From Solanum dulcamara (lineage: Eukaryota; Streptophyta; Magnoliopsida; Solanales; Solanaceae): a stretch of DNA of 64,000 nucleotides. The notes under the pieces were generated by a model that saw only the letters and a program-made list of their open reading frames with translations, searched no databases and was not told the origin of the DNA. Each line of letters starts with the position of its first letter. Within the stretch, counting starts at the first letter, position 1. The position numbers and the translations under genes were made by a program. Positions 1 through 12,038 of the stretch are shown piece by piece. The stretch spans positions 57,308,023 through 57,372,022 of the forward strand of contig NC_077237.1 of assembly GCF_947179165.1 (NCBI RefSeq). The letters run 5' to 3'.

Positions 1-1829
1 CTAAGCCATTCATCCTGCAGGTTTTGAAAACTTGCAAATTGAGGGTCTCTGAAGTTTTGAAACGACTCGTCCTTACAACTCGTCAATAGGACGATGACTC
101 ATCCTGTTGAGTCGTAGGACTTCTCCTGAGAATATTTCTTGGACAAGCTCTAAAGTTCACTCTAGGACTCCCTACGAGTGATAGGAATGAATGTGAGTCA
201 TAGAGAGACTCATAAACTTGGGGTCAGTCAACTTTTCTTGAGTTTTCCTTTTTGATCAAACTTTCCGACATTACACAAGGTAGAATCTGACAAATTATTG
301 TCATCATGTGCTATATGTAGATCCACTAGCTAGGCCATATTTGGAAACCTGCAGTGGCAATATAGTTTGAGAAACTAGAGGTTACTACTATAAATTAGGT
401 CGAGCCCCCACCTCAAATCCACTCGGTGTTAAGTACATCATCCCACGGAATACATACCATGTCATAATCATAAATCATACTTGTAATAATCATAAATTTT
501 TCATAATCATAATTCATAAATTTTTTATAGGAATAGCTCATTATCATGTAATTCATATAATGTGGGTGTAGACCTTCCACAAAACATCTTTATGGTCTTA
601 AGTCACCTTCTTCATTAAGGATCTTAAGTCACCCTTTCATTAGAGTCTTACGTCACCTTCAAGGATCTCAAGTGACTCTTTCATTAAACTTTCTAGAAAC
701 ATCATTAAAACATTATTCATAAGCTTTCATAAGGCATTCATAAATATCCTTGCATAAAGCATCTTAAAACTCATTTATAAAGCTTTCATTGAAATAATAT
801 TGAAAAATCACGATCATATCTCATAAATCATACTTGAGACCAGCATATAGCATGGATCATTGAAATTCAACTTGAGATCACGTAATATGATGTAAATTAT
901 ACATATTTAGGCTAATAACATTTAAATAGATCAAACTTAAGAAAATCCAATGCAAATCATGAAATTGGGAATTTTAATTGAATAATTCATAAGAGAATTG
1001 AGAAAATCTTTGAGATTCCTTGGGTAAAAGGTACCCATGGATGAAGTCCCACATACCTTGACCTTGATGAGCCTTAAATTGAAAATAATTGTGGATTGAC
1101 CTTAGTGGAATCCCTTGAATTGCTTGTGGAAGGAGAATACCTTAGAGAGAAAATTTGGGAGAGAAGGTTTTAGGGTTTTCGAAATTATGTTGAGAATGAG
1201 AGGGTTAGAATACTTTAGGGTAGTTAATATGTAGGAATTTAGTCCCAAAAACCGTCCACAATGACTAAAATAACCCTTATTAAAATAGAAATATAGGGCT
1301 GCATAGATGACCCATCATGGTCTGTGAACATCACCATGGCCCCATGGTGGTATCCGTAGTCCCTGCCTTGATCTTGGTAAAGAGGGAAATCTAGAGGGCC
1401 TCCTTCCAGAGACCATAACAGACCGTGAAGTTCACCAGGCACATAGTGAGGTTCATGGTGAGGATCCTGAAAGAAGGCTTGAAGGGGTGACTATGACGGA
1501 GCCCACCACGGTCCATGAAAGTCAAAATGGCCCGTGGTGGTCAAGTGTGGTCCTAGACTTGAAATAGAATTATGAGGGTCTCAGGGGAGGGGTGACCATG
1601 GAAGGCACCATGACTCGTGGTGCTCACCATGGCCTGTGGTCCCTATTGTGGACCCTTCCCTACAGGATTTGAGTTTCAGGAACTTTACCACGATGGTACA
1701 CCATGGACCGAGGTGCTTACTACGACCCTGATGGCCTTCGTGGTCATCACCTGGCGCCAAAAAATTGTATTTTCTGGAACTTTATCTTTTGTTCCTCATT
1801 TTCTGTCTTCCAACTTTTGAGGTATTACA
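1..1829 (-). mobile_element. Ty3/gypsy LTR, minus orientation, continues off the left edge
   Basis: No open gene is seen. The stretch ends in TATTACA at 1829, as the related LTR at 9586-11795 ends in CTTACA. Segments around 820-920 match 41840-41945 (the inner LTR part of the large gypsy element). The block 1239-1800 is a GC-richer run of CCATGG/CCACGG-type words matching 11290-11760 and 14080-14585. There is no polypurine tract or pol coding next to it on the right, so it looks like a solo or truncated LTR. Its left end lies outside the window. Confidence 0.65.
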
Positions 1830-2986
1830 AAAATTTGCTAAGAGAAGTACTATGGACCTAATATGGGGCATAGTCAGTAACACGAGACGTGGTGCTTGAC
1901 TATGACGAAGCGAAGTCCCACACAGTGATAGAGTCTAGTCAAACACCACAGAGTATGACCACGCATGAAGGCCAGTATAGACCTTGATGTATGGGCGTGA
2001 ACTCTGCCGACTTAAGTTTTCCTAGTTGATTTAGGAGTAGGTTTTGTATTTTTATAAATACCCAAATTTATTTTATTTTTGGAGTTACGCATTTGTATTC
2101 GGAGTTTGGCCTATTGTGAACATTGTGATAGCGTACTTTGATTACATTTCAAGATTCAAACCTCCAATCTAATTTGTTGATCGTTCTTTATTCATTTTTC
2201 ATCTTGCGATTCGAGGTTTACTTTTCTACAAATGCAAGTATTGTTTTATGAATTCAACATTAATTCTTAATTCATCCCTTACGATTATGAGTAGCTAAAT
2301 TCCATAACTAGGATTGTGAGAACCATGGTACAATAACTTAGGCAAACGTATAGGTGATTATCGATATGTGTTTAGCACGTCATTGTAGTTTTCTTAGTCT
2401 TATTTTCCTTTTAACGAGGGCCCACATTAAAACTTGCATGTATTCATTACTTGCTTAGGATAGGGGTAGTGATTAGAAAAAGATAACTACAATAGAGATT
2501 CGAAGTAATCTTCGTCTAACAACTTGAGCCTGGGAGGAAATAATATTTTGAGATCAAAAGCAAGGGTTAGTTGCTAATACCTCTGATACCGAAAGAGATG
2601 AGTAAAATATATTTAATAGGGTCAGGAGACGTTTAAGTGTACATAACTTGCTAGATTTTCATGCGAAGATTGATACGATATCACCAATTCCTAACAACTA
2701 CTGAGTTACATGTCATGGAGAACACAGTCCTAGTTACCATCTCATATTGTTAACAAACTTAAATTTTTATCCTGTTACTGCGACCGTTTACTTATTGAAA
2801 CAAGAAACTCTCTCCATTTACTTTATGCATGTTTATTATTTGGAAATATTGACTACAACTGAGCTTAAGTGCTAGTAGACTTATTTCCTCCGCATTTTCG
2901 TGGGTTTGGCTCCAACCTAGTTGGGTTCTATATTTGACAACGACCGCTTTATACTTCTTAATTATAGTATAAGTTTGGGCGTATCA
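1830..2986 (+). mobile_element. Athila/Tat-like LTR remnant, plus orientation
   Basis: The stretch holds a TATA-like TTTTTATAAATAC near 2049. It ends with a 'GACAACGACCGCTTTATACTT...GGGCGTATCA' type terminus at 2986, the classical 3' end of Athila/Tat-like LTRs in Solanaceae. No primer-binding site follows, so only an LTR is left. The left boundary is not resolved; it may abut the preceding LTR directly. I see no gene in it. Confidence 0.5.
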
Positions 2987-3379
2987 TATATCTCATACAA
3001 TAATTATTCTCAGTAATATAAAAAAATTTATTACTTCAAATCAATTTCTACTTTACCATTTATATTCACAAAATTCATTATATTTTTTTATCAAATTTAT
3101 TAGTACTTCACTCAAATTTTTTTATTGAATTAAAGTTTGATCAATAAATGTTGTATTTTTTAAATAGATTTGTGATAGTGTACTATTTGATTTTATAAAT
3201 TTTTATTTATTTGGTAATATTGTATAAAGAATTGGAACAAGTTTAGTAGTTTTACGACTTATGGTTTTTTATGTTTAAAGTGATAGAAAATAAATTGCAA
3301 TCACGAATAAAATATGAAGAAACGTAATTTTATTGATAAATAGTGTGGGTACAAATCTGTTTGTTCCTTTGATTCTTCT
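2987..3379. other. AT-rich spacer, no feature seen
   Basis: Low-complexity AT-rich DNA between the LTR end and the AAA-ATPase wreck. No coding, RNA or repeat signal was recognised. Confidence 0.5.
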
Positions 3380-4086
3380 CTCTGGATTTTCCTTTGATTC
3401 AATGACCGTTAGTGGCGTATTTCTCGAACTAGTTAGGATGATTTGAATTTGATCTTCATCGTGATTCCAAGGCTTCTTAACTCTCCGATAGTAGTCTCTT
3501 CTTTTAACAAATCTTTTTAAGTCATCCACGAGCTTGGTATCCATTGACAGTGTCTCAAAGGTGGATGAATGTTCAAAATAGACACTCCCCGTAGTTTCCT
3601 GGTATGGAAAGTGTTACTATCTTGTTCTCTCTCTTTTTTTTCTAAATAATTTTTTTTTTATCTTTCGAGAATGAATGAAAAATAGGTGTTCAAGTCTATT
3701 TCCTGTACTTATTGTTGAAACTAAGTTCAAAAGCTTTTTGTTCCATGTTTTCTGAGGAGGAGCTATTACATTCATAATCAAAGTTAGTCCTTTAACTTTC
3801 AACAATTCTCAATTCCCAAATGAGTTCAAAAGTGTAAAATTTTGTCATCCTTACAGATAGTGATAGAAATTTCTTGAGCCTTTGAGTTACAAAGTTTTGT
3901 ATAGTGCCCAAGTACAATTTAGAAGCTTCATTGAGGATGAGGCCTTTGTTTTCCTTAATAATGAGACTCATTTGTCACAAAGAATCAGGACATGGATTTC
4001 TTATGCAGGTTTTTGGGTAAGAGCTTGTTGGTCAAATTTTGAACTTCATATAGTAAATTTCTTAGTACAACTGTTGAGGCAATCAT
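3380..4086 (-). pseudogene. AAA-ATPase (BCS1/AATP1-like) pseudogene, N-terminal half
   Basis: Read right to left on the minus strand, three frames together resemble the plant BCS1-like AAA-ATPase family. First comes an AAA-associated N-terminal segment: IASTVVLRNLL near 4086-4050, then LIIKENKGLILNEASKLYLG near 3960-3895. Next is FELSFNNKYRK near 3745-3710. Last is FEHSSTFETLSMDTK followed by LVDDLKRFVKRRDYYRRV near 3575-3480. In the family this last block lies immediately before the Walker A loop (GPPGTGKS). Here the match breaks at that point and no Walker A or Walker B motif follows, so ATP binding is lost. Several frameshifts and stops separate the pieces. Intact relatives are membrane-anchored ATPases of mitochondria or ER. 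This copy is a dead remnant. Confidence 0.75.
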
Positions 4087-5212
4087 AGTGGTGTATGTTG
4101 ATAGCACTATTGTAGTTGAAGGCACTCTTGGAAGAGAAAATACATATGCTACCAGATTCAACCTTTATAGATATAGCTACTAGGAATAAAAAGGTTTATT
4201 TTGTCTACATTTCTTCAAGTAATTTCAAAAATAAGACTTTTATAACATATGCATACTAGTCAACAATATTAGCTTGTTTTAGAAAAAGAGCGGCGAAAGT
4301 ATAAATATGTCAATGGACATATATTCTTAAGCAAAAAGAGGAGAAATAAAATGAATCAAGTTTCGTAGTGAACTTGTTTGACCAAGAATACTCTAGCCAA
4401 GCTTTCAAATCTGTTTATTTTGAAAGGTGATAGTAGTTTATATTTGGTGATTAATTTTGTCAATATTAGAGTAGCTTCTTCTATGTACTACTCAAAAATA
4501 TTTATTATTTTTCTAAAAGTCTAATAATACATCTCAAACCTTCTAAAATAAGAAAATAATTTATTTTTAAAAAAAGTATTATTGGCTTCCTAGAAGTATG
4601 GCAAATAGGCTAGTACATCTCTTCCAATTGTGTTAATTTATGACCTTATTTAGTCAATAATATTTTGACTCCTAACTTAGGAGTGGTGGAAATTATTGAA
4701 ATTGACCTTTGCATTTTACTTTTATGAAAGAGAGGAATCTCCCTCCCAGCCCCACAATCCTATTTCAAATATACTTTGAAATAGAATTCAGTAAAAATTA
4801 GAAATTTATTGACGGAGAGAAAGTGAGAAATATAATTTTTTAAGATGGTAGATAAGAAATAAAGAGATATTATCTATTGGATAAAAGGAAAAAATACTTG
4901 TCTTTCACTTTCCTCTTGTTCAGTAAAGAGGAAAATATTAACTCTATCTTGCTGATGCAAGTGAACTAGACAACTACCATTATGCTGATTACACAAGCCT
5001 ATACTATATACTTCAAAATTGGCTTGGCTTTACATTAAATTTCTTCTTGGTTATATAATTCTATGCTATCAAAATTAAAATAAGATTATCTCTACTATAT
5101 AATATATATTCATTCATTTCATGCATGTGCCAACTTAGCTTTGCGTTAGAAAAATGCAATTTTGGATCTTTCATCTTGTCCTCTTTACTTCTTTCATCTT
5201 CTTCCTTTTTCT
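4087..5212. other. Intergenic, no gene seen
   Basis: AT-rich spacer between the AAA-ATPase pseudogene and the 3' end of the 290-residue gene. Short open frames here look random. A polypyrimidine stretch near 5170-5250 overlaps the 3' end of the neighbouring minus-strand gene. Confidence 0.5.
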
Positions 5213-6164
5213 TCACTCTACTATTTTCACTTTCTCCTCTTTCATTTCTTCAGACCCTTTTTCTAGTACCTCCTTGTAGCTACACTTACCAAAATAATCA
5301 TATTTATTAGTTGTTCTAATTCCAATTGGAGACCCAAATATTGGAGATGAAATAGCATCCTCGAATGGATCACAGGTTGATGAAGATGTCGGGCTTATTG
5401 CTTCTTCAATGGCTTGAATTTCTGATTTTTCATTTGACATGAGTTGTTCTTTTGAAGCATCAAATCTAGGCAATTGACTTAAAAGTGTAACCTCTTCTAC
5501 TGTTGATTCTTGATCGTTGTGATCGACATCAATCATTATCTCTTTCTCCCTAGCATTCTTGGATCCCCAGTGAGTAAAATATGAAATCCAGAAATTCAAC
5601 CAAGCTATTAGATAAACCAGTGCCCAATCAAGAAATGGCACCTGATGAATAATCATTGGCAACTTTTTCATGATATCATCAAATTTTTCTGGTAGGCTTT
5701 CTACTACATAAGCTAGCTCATCAATCTTATCAAACAATCTGGATGATGGTGGAAATAACTTCTCTATGACAATTTCTGAAGTAAGTATACATTTGTCTAT
5801 AAAAGAGAGGATTGATAGCCATTGAAACTGCATTGTATATAAAATTGGCATTATATAACTCATACCTATAGCTATTTTATTTATTATTGATCCAATAGGT
5901 CCATTAAAATCATATGTTTTTCTGCAGGCAATGTGGATTATTGCAAACATTGAAGCTACGCAAGTGTATAACAGACGACGTCTTGGCATTTTTTTGCTTG
6001 CTAAATTTGATCGCTGAAATTGGAAATTGCATGGCTGAATTCAGATAAAAAGAACAAAATAACAAAGATTTTGAAAAAGAGACAATATCTACCTTGGATG
6101 TAAATGTGGCTTTGCATTTGACCATTCTTTCAGCGATCATCCAAACAAAATTGACAAGTTTCAT
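5213..6164 (-). CDS. Unrecognised 290-residue membrane protein, two exons
   Basis: Exon 1 is 6093-6164 (24 codons from an ATG at 6162-6164). The intron is 6014-6092, with GT at 6092-6091 and a pyrimidine-rich TTTCAG acceptor. Exon 2 is 6013-5213 and ends in a stop. The splice joins in phase 0 and gives one open frame of 290 residues. Hydrophobic segments lie at about 39-53, 72-96 and 150-170, the last rich in Trp and aromatic residues. The region from about 180 onward is acidic, Ser/Thr-rich and soluble-looking. This fits a small integral membrane protein with a long polar tail. I do not recognise the family and assign no function. Splice signals, frame continuity and the lack of decay argue that it is a real host gene, unlike everything nearby. 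The 24-residue first exon is inferred; a start at Met33 is the alternative. Confidence 0.72.
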
Positions 6165-6646
6165 AGTTTACATGTATAAAATCATGAATATTTAGAAAAC
6201 AGTTGTAGAAGAAATGAAGATACATCTTGATGAATTGGTTGAATCTAGTTATGATTGATAGGTTGGCATCTATTGTAGCAATTATGTGGTTATTAGTCCC
6301 TACATTTAGTTATAATAACCATATGAATATTTCTTGCATTTTCCTTCTATTCCTAAATTGTATTATTTTGTGTAATTTAACATGATGCCTAATTTGGTGG
6401 ATGACTAAAATTCTTCTACTTGGGTCCAATGACAAGAAAATTTTTTATTTGCTTGAGAAAGAGATATTGGAGATAGTTTGACAGCCGTAGAAATTTATAA
6501 TCAATTGGCGTGAGGGCCCTAGATGATATAAGTGGTTTTATATATACTATTTTTTGGACACATATTTTAATATAATAAATGTTAAAATCATAAAATATAA
6601 TATAAATATATATATGTTAATTTTGACAAGATTCTAGATAAATTAA
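6165..6646. other. Upstream region of the minus-strand gene, AT-rich
   Basis: This would hold the promoter of the 290-residue gene. No single convincing TATA box or regulatory site could be chosen; runs such as TATATATATACT near 6540 are common in this DNA. Confidence 0.4.
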
Positions 6647-7056
6647 TGTGAAGATTTGGTAGAAAGATAATTCTTTAGTACAAAAGTCAAGGTAGTATCT
6701 TTGTACGTGAAAGTTTGGTAAACCATAAAATAGTTTCACTAGTTAAAATCTCGACATTTTGACATATAGCAATGTCATGGATGACATCAAAACAATAATT
6801 CATCCCTATAAATGGGTAGATCTTGATTAATTTGAAACACACCTCTAACTTGTCTTCTCATATTCTAAGACATTTGTAAAATACATTAGAAAAGTGGAGA
6901 GTTGAGAGAGCAATTTTCGTATATATATTTAGGATCTCTCCCCTTTCTTTGTTAATATAAAGACAGTTATTCTTTGGTGGACGTTGGATCATTTTGATTC
7001 GAATAACAATAAATATTGTTGTTCTTCCTTGTTTTTTATATTTTCATATTTTCGCA
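6647..7056 (+). repeat. 5' LTR of copia element A
   Basis: The right boundary is well placed: the LTR ends in TTTTCGCA at 7056 and a tRNA-Met-type primer-binding site follows. The left boundary (TGTGAAGATTTGG at 6647) is a guess from the TG start. A TATA-like CTATAAATG lies near 6806, as expected for an LTR promoter. Confidence 0.55.
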
Positions 7057-7062
7057 AAAAAT

Positions 7063-7074
7063 TGATATCAGAGC
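7063..7074 (+). other. Primer-binding site of copia element A
   Basis: TGATATCAGAGC differs by one base from TGGTATCAGAGC, the complement of the plant initiator tRNA-Met 3' end that primes most copia elements. It lies just inside the LTR end. Confidence 0.75.
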
Positions 7075-7097
7075 CAAGGTTATATCTAAGTATCTCT

Positions 7098-9585
7098 ATG
7101 GTTGCATCGCAATTTGAAATTCCATATCAGGAAAGAATTACTTTGGTTTCCAATATTTCCAAACACTTTGTAGTAGAAGAGGAAGAACAAGTAACAATGA
7201 GTTCCATAAAGTTTTAATTTGATAGATTTAGTGGGCGCAACAACTTCTATATCTGAAAAATCTAAATGATAACATTACTATAGAGGGAAGGTCCAATCCA
7301 TGCTATTGACAAAAAGTACCTAGATGACACATCGAATTTGACAAGGAAAATATCAAAGGATATGTATTGAGTGTAATCCAACTATCCTTTGTACCTAACA
7401 TGCTTTGTGAAGTGAGAGTAAGTACCGAGGAGATGGCCAAACAGTAATGAAAAAGGTTGGAAGGGCTTTATCGGGACGATTGGTGTCAACAAGGATGTTC
7501 TTTCAATGGTGTCTTCAAACATTTAAGATGGAGTCAGGTACTTTATTGCAAGACCATCTAGATGCTTCAATAAATTTGTGATGGACTTACAGACTGTTGG
7601 AATTAAAAATGATGAGGAGATACTTCCATGTGCTTTGCTAATTTTATTGACTTCAAAATATCGTGATATTGAGAATTCAATGATGTACCAAGGAGCTTAT
7701 CATTCTTGAGTAAGTACGACAAGCACTTAACTCTTGTGATGTGCAGACACATTTTGAAGGACATAAATATGACAAAGCTAGTGAGCTCTTTGTAGGAGGC
7801 AGTACAAGCCAACAAGGAAAGAGCAAATAAAAGAACATATCAAAATCTCATGTGAATAAAAAGATTGCAGAGTGTTGGGGATGTCACAGGAAGGGACAGT
7901 TTGAAAGAGATTGTCCTGTGTCAAAGTCCAAAGAAAAGGTAAGTGCATACTTTATTGAGCAGGTACATGATTCTGATGATGAATATGTACTAACAACATC
8001 ATCCAGTAATGGAGTCTATGACAACAAATGGGTGTTAGACTCTGGTTATACTCTGCATATGACATTCCTTAGAGATTTGTTCAGCAACTATGAGATAAGT
8101 GGAGGAACCATAGTAATGGGCAATAACGCAACTTGTAAAATAGTTGGCATTCGTTTAGTTCGAATTCGCTGTCATGATGGAATGTGAGGATTATTATAGA
8201 AGTCCGTCATGTTCCTGATATAAAGAAGAATTTGATCTCCATGGGTACTCTGGATAAACAAGGCTACAAGAACATGAGAGAAAGAGGTACTATGAAAGTG
8301 ACTAAAGGGTCTTTAGTCATGCTGAAGGCCAAGCTGGAGGATGGCCTCAACACACTAGCAGGAAGAACCATTATTGGCTTTGTTAATACATCTAAAGTGT
8401 AGTTATCTGATAATGGCAAGGCAAGATTAGTATTTGGGTCATATGAGCACATGAGGACTAGAGATATTAAGCAAACACAATATTTTGAATCGTGAGAAGA
8501 TCAGCATACTTGAATTTTATGCGCATTGCATCCTAGGGAAGTAAAAGAATATCAACTTCAACACTGGCAAGCACAAGATGGAAGGGGTTCTATACTACAA
8601 CCATTCAGATTTATGGGTCCCTCTAAGCTTCCATCGAAGGGAGGAAAGAGGTGTCTTCTCGCATTCATGGATGATTTTTTACGAAAGGTTTGGGTGTGTT
8701 TCTTGAAAGCAAAAGGTGATGCTTCTAAAGTATTTAAAGAATGAAAAATTTTGGTTGAGAATCAAATGGCGAGAAAAATCAAGTATCTTCGCATAGATAA
8801 TGGCTTAGAGTTTTGCAGTAAAGGGTTCAATAAGGTTCAATAATTTCTATAAGATTCATGGGATCACAAGTCGTAAGATGGTCTGGAACACACCATAGTA
8901 GAATTGAGTTGCCGAGAGGATGAACAAAATTCTTCTTTAGAAGGCTTGTTGTATGCTCTTACAAGCCAAAATATCCAAAGTGTTTTGGGCTGAAGCAGTT
9001 CACATTCCTTCTCATATTGTTAATCAATCTCCAGCATCAACTATTGACTTTAAGATTCTGAATAAGGTATGGTCTGGTGAACCCTCTAACTATTCATACT
9101 TGTGAATATTGAGTTTCAAGCTTATTATCATGTTAATGAAGCAAAGCTTGAACCAAGGGCTAAGAAGGTCATATTCGTAGAATATGTAGATGGAGCAAAT
9201 GAGTACAATCTTTGGTATTTGTCTTTACTTAAATTTGTAGTTAGTAGAGATTTTATCTTTGATGAATACTCTATATTTGATCTTCATAAAGTTATTGTGG
9301 AGTTATGAAGAAAAAAGAACAATGGGCAAGTGGAGCTTACTAAGGAAAAGGATCAAGAGACTCAAGTTGATGAATCAAAAGATGCAGATCTTGAAGAATT
9401 TGCTGTCAATGAACCATACACAATTGTAAAAGGAATGAACAAAAGGAAGATACGAAAATCATAACGTCTTATAGAGCAAGAAAATTTGATTACATATGCG
9501 TTCGTAGCTACAGAAGAAGATATTAAATACCTTGAGCCTGCCTCATATTTTGAAGCAACTTTTTGCAAGAATGCTGCACAATGGC
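7098..9585 (+). pseudogene. Copia A gag-protease-integrase remnant
   Basis: Gag begins at an ATG at 7098 and soon meets stops. The nucleocapsid zinc knuckle is at about 7873-7914 (CWGCHRKGQFERDC): Cys-x2-Cys and the last Cys are kept but the His is replaced by Gln. The aspartic protease follows with WVLDSG near 8028. Then come the GAG-pre-integrase region (LISMGTLDKQGYK near 8236) and the integrase core (CLLAFMDDFLRKVWVCFLKA near 8650; RIDNGLEF near 8795; VAERMN near 8910). The stretch is broken by stops at about 8185 and 8400 and by frameshifts. It ends at 9585, where a gypsy LTR begins. Confidence 0.8.
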
Positions 9586-11795
9586 TGTCATGACCCAGAC
9601 CTAGGGCCTAGATGTGACACGGCAAATAAAGAACCCATAGGCACCTCACCCAAGCCTCTTAGCATTCATTAAACATCTCATCGATAATGATAAACAACAA
9701 GAAAAAATATAAGAGATAATTGGGACTAAGGGATTTTGCATTCAATAAGAGTCAAATTCAATATAACACCATTTACTATGTCCAACAATACCTTCTACAT
9801 TAACACTTGGCGGGGGCTAAGACATATCCTATCTCACCCTCAAGATTAAGTCAAAACATACCAAGAGTAACTCAAGAGTCAATACATAACATAAGCTAGA
9901 AAGATAGGAGTGTTGTTCCCAAAACATGGGAACTCACCAAATAGTGGTAGCCTTCAACGTAATCCAACTTAGCCATGAGGAGGAGAGTGTGGAGCAATGT
10001 CGGCTCCTACATGGTGATATCATGTAGGCAAAAGTATGCATTAGTACTTTTAATGTACTATGTGAGCATGCCAAAATGAAGAACATCAAGTCATATATAT
10101 AAGAATATGCATAGGTGAATGCATGTATGAGAAACATCATATGAAACCTTAAAACATTCATTTTGTAGAAAAGTAACTATAACCGACATTTAAGACCATG
10201 AGAGCTATTACAGGAAATCCAACACAACCCCTTACGTTGGCATGGAGAGTCTACTTATCGGGTAGAACTCCATCAACTTTAATCATTTTTTTAACTTTAA
10301 CTCTAATGGCTAATCGTGGATCCACTAGCCTACAAGGCCTCCTATGTTGGCACATAGTTATTGCAACATGAGAGTTTACTTAAGGACCCCTTAGGTCCAT
10401 TCCCCATCTATATGCAACATTCGATGCTAGGTCAATCCCACGGAATACATTTGAAGACCATATTAGCATAGGCATTTATATAACTTAAACATCAAATCAT
10501 CATTCTGTGAAATATCTCATCAAAACCTTTCATTTGATTCAAGATATGAGAATTGTCCTTTCACATCGAATCCTTTCTTTAGCTAAGAAGCCCTTTCAAC
10601 ATCATTCAATCATTTCATATGACTCCCTTAACATAAAATATTTCCTTCATAAAATTTTATTTGGAGTCAAGCTTTTATTTTAACTTTACTTGAACATAAG
10701 GAAATTGGGTGGATTCATTTCATAAAAACCTTCAAATGCATTTAAACAATACTTGAATACATGAGAGTGATGGAAATACATCAAAATACACATCTTAAAA
10801 CAACCCACCATATATGTCTTAAAATTCCTTTCAAGAATTCATATAAGCACATTAGCAAATCATTCATTTAATGAAATTAAGAGTCAATATACATCAATAT
10901 ATGTGAATAAACCTAAAATACATCATAATCCATACATTTAGAGTCAACATGTAAAAGCCCATAAGAATTTATCATTTAGAATTTGTAACATCAAGTTGAG
11001 GAAAATATTTGGGCTTCATGGGTAGAAGAACCCATGGATAAAACCCACATACCTTGGGGACACAAAAATCCCTATAAAAACTTAAGGAGGAAGGGAGACT
11101 AGAAATGCCTTGAATAGAAACCCTAGCTTTGCCTTGGAGTCTTTGGGAGAGTTTGAGAGGAGGGGATTTGAGTGTATTGAATCTAAGTATGGAGAATGAA
11201 GGTTTTAGGATCTTTAGATAGAATGATTCAGCCTCCAAAATGACACCATTTAGAATTAAAATAAAGGAAAAGACTAAAATGACCCTCTTTAAAATCTGCC
11301 CGGAGTGGGTTTCACGGGGATTCTTCACGGTCCATGGTGGGTCCCGTGGTAAGGGACTTAGAAATATCTTGGAAAGGGGCCTGTAGGGTAGTTTTGAAGT
11401 TTCACCACGAGACTTCTTCACAGTCCATGAAAGATGGCCGTGGTGCAGGTCCTGCAGGTGGACTATCAAGGTGTCCACCATGAGGGCACACCACAGTCTG
11501 TGGAGGGTTCCACGATCCATGGTGGTGGTTCGTGGACCATGCCTTGGGAAGATTCCTGAGGTTCTTGGGGAGAGCTCACTCTGGAGGGATTCACGGCTCG
11601 TGGTTCTTACCACGGTCCATGTTCCTCCTTTGTGGTTCCTTCCCTGCAAGTGTTGAGTCTCTGAATCTCTGCCATCGTTGCTCACCACGGTTCATGATGG
11701 CTTCCGTGGTCGGCTCGTGGTGATAGATTCTGCACCTTTTAAGAATATACCCTTAGTTCCTTAATTTAGGACCTTTTACATTTCTAGGTCTTACA
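9586..11795 (-). repeat. 3' LTR of gypsy element B (2210 bp)
   Basis: Begins TGTCATGACC and ends TCTTACA. Immediately to its right the plus strand reads ATATCTACCCCTT, that is, a minus-strand polypurine tract AAGGGGTAGAT next to the LTR start, as expected. The part 11290-11760 is a dense run of CCACGG/CCATGG words. Open frames within it (for example 10972-11688 on the minus strand) are not recognisable proteins. Confidence 0.8.
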
Positions 11796-12038
11796 ATATC
11801 TACCCCTTGGAAAAATTTGTCCTTGAATGAAAATCATTAGCATAGAAAAGGAAATGGCAGGAGGACTAGCAACACAACATGTATGCAATAACACTTGAAA
11901 TGAATCAAACATGAAATATTTAAGCTTTAGCATAAAACATAACTTTAAAATTCAGCTTCATGAATATGCATGCATATGAAGACTTGGAAAACTGAAACAC
12001 AAGAGACTTAAATACTTGAGCATGAATGACTTATTACC

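Noticed and set aside
1617..1820. Short open frame on the plus strand
   Set aside because: LTR block with low stop density; no family resemblance.
10972..11688. 238-residue open frame on the minus strand
   Set aside because: Lies wholly within the gypsy B LTR, in the CCACGG/CCATGG-rich block, and resembles no protein.
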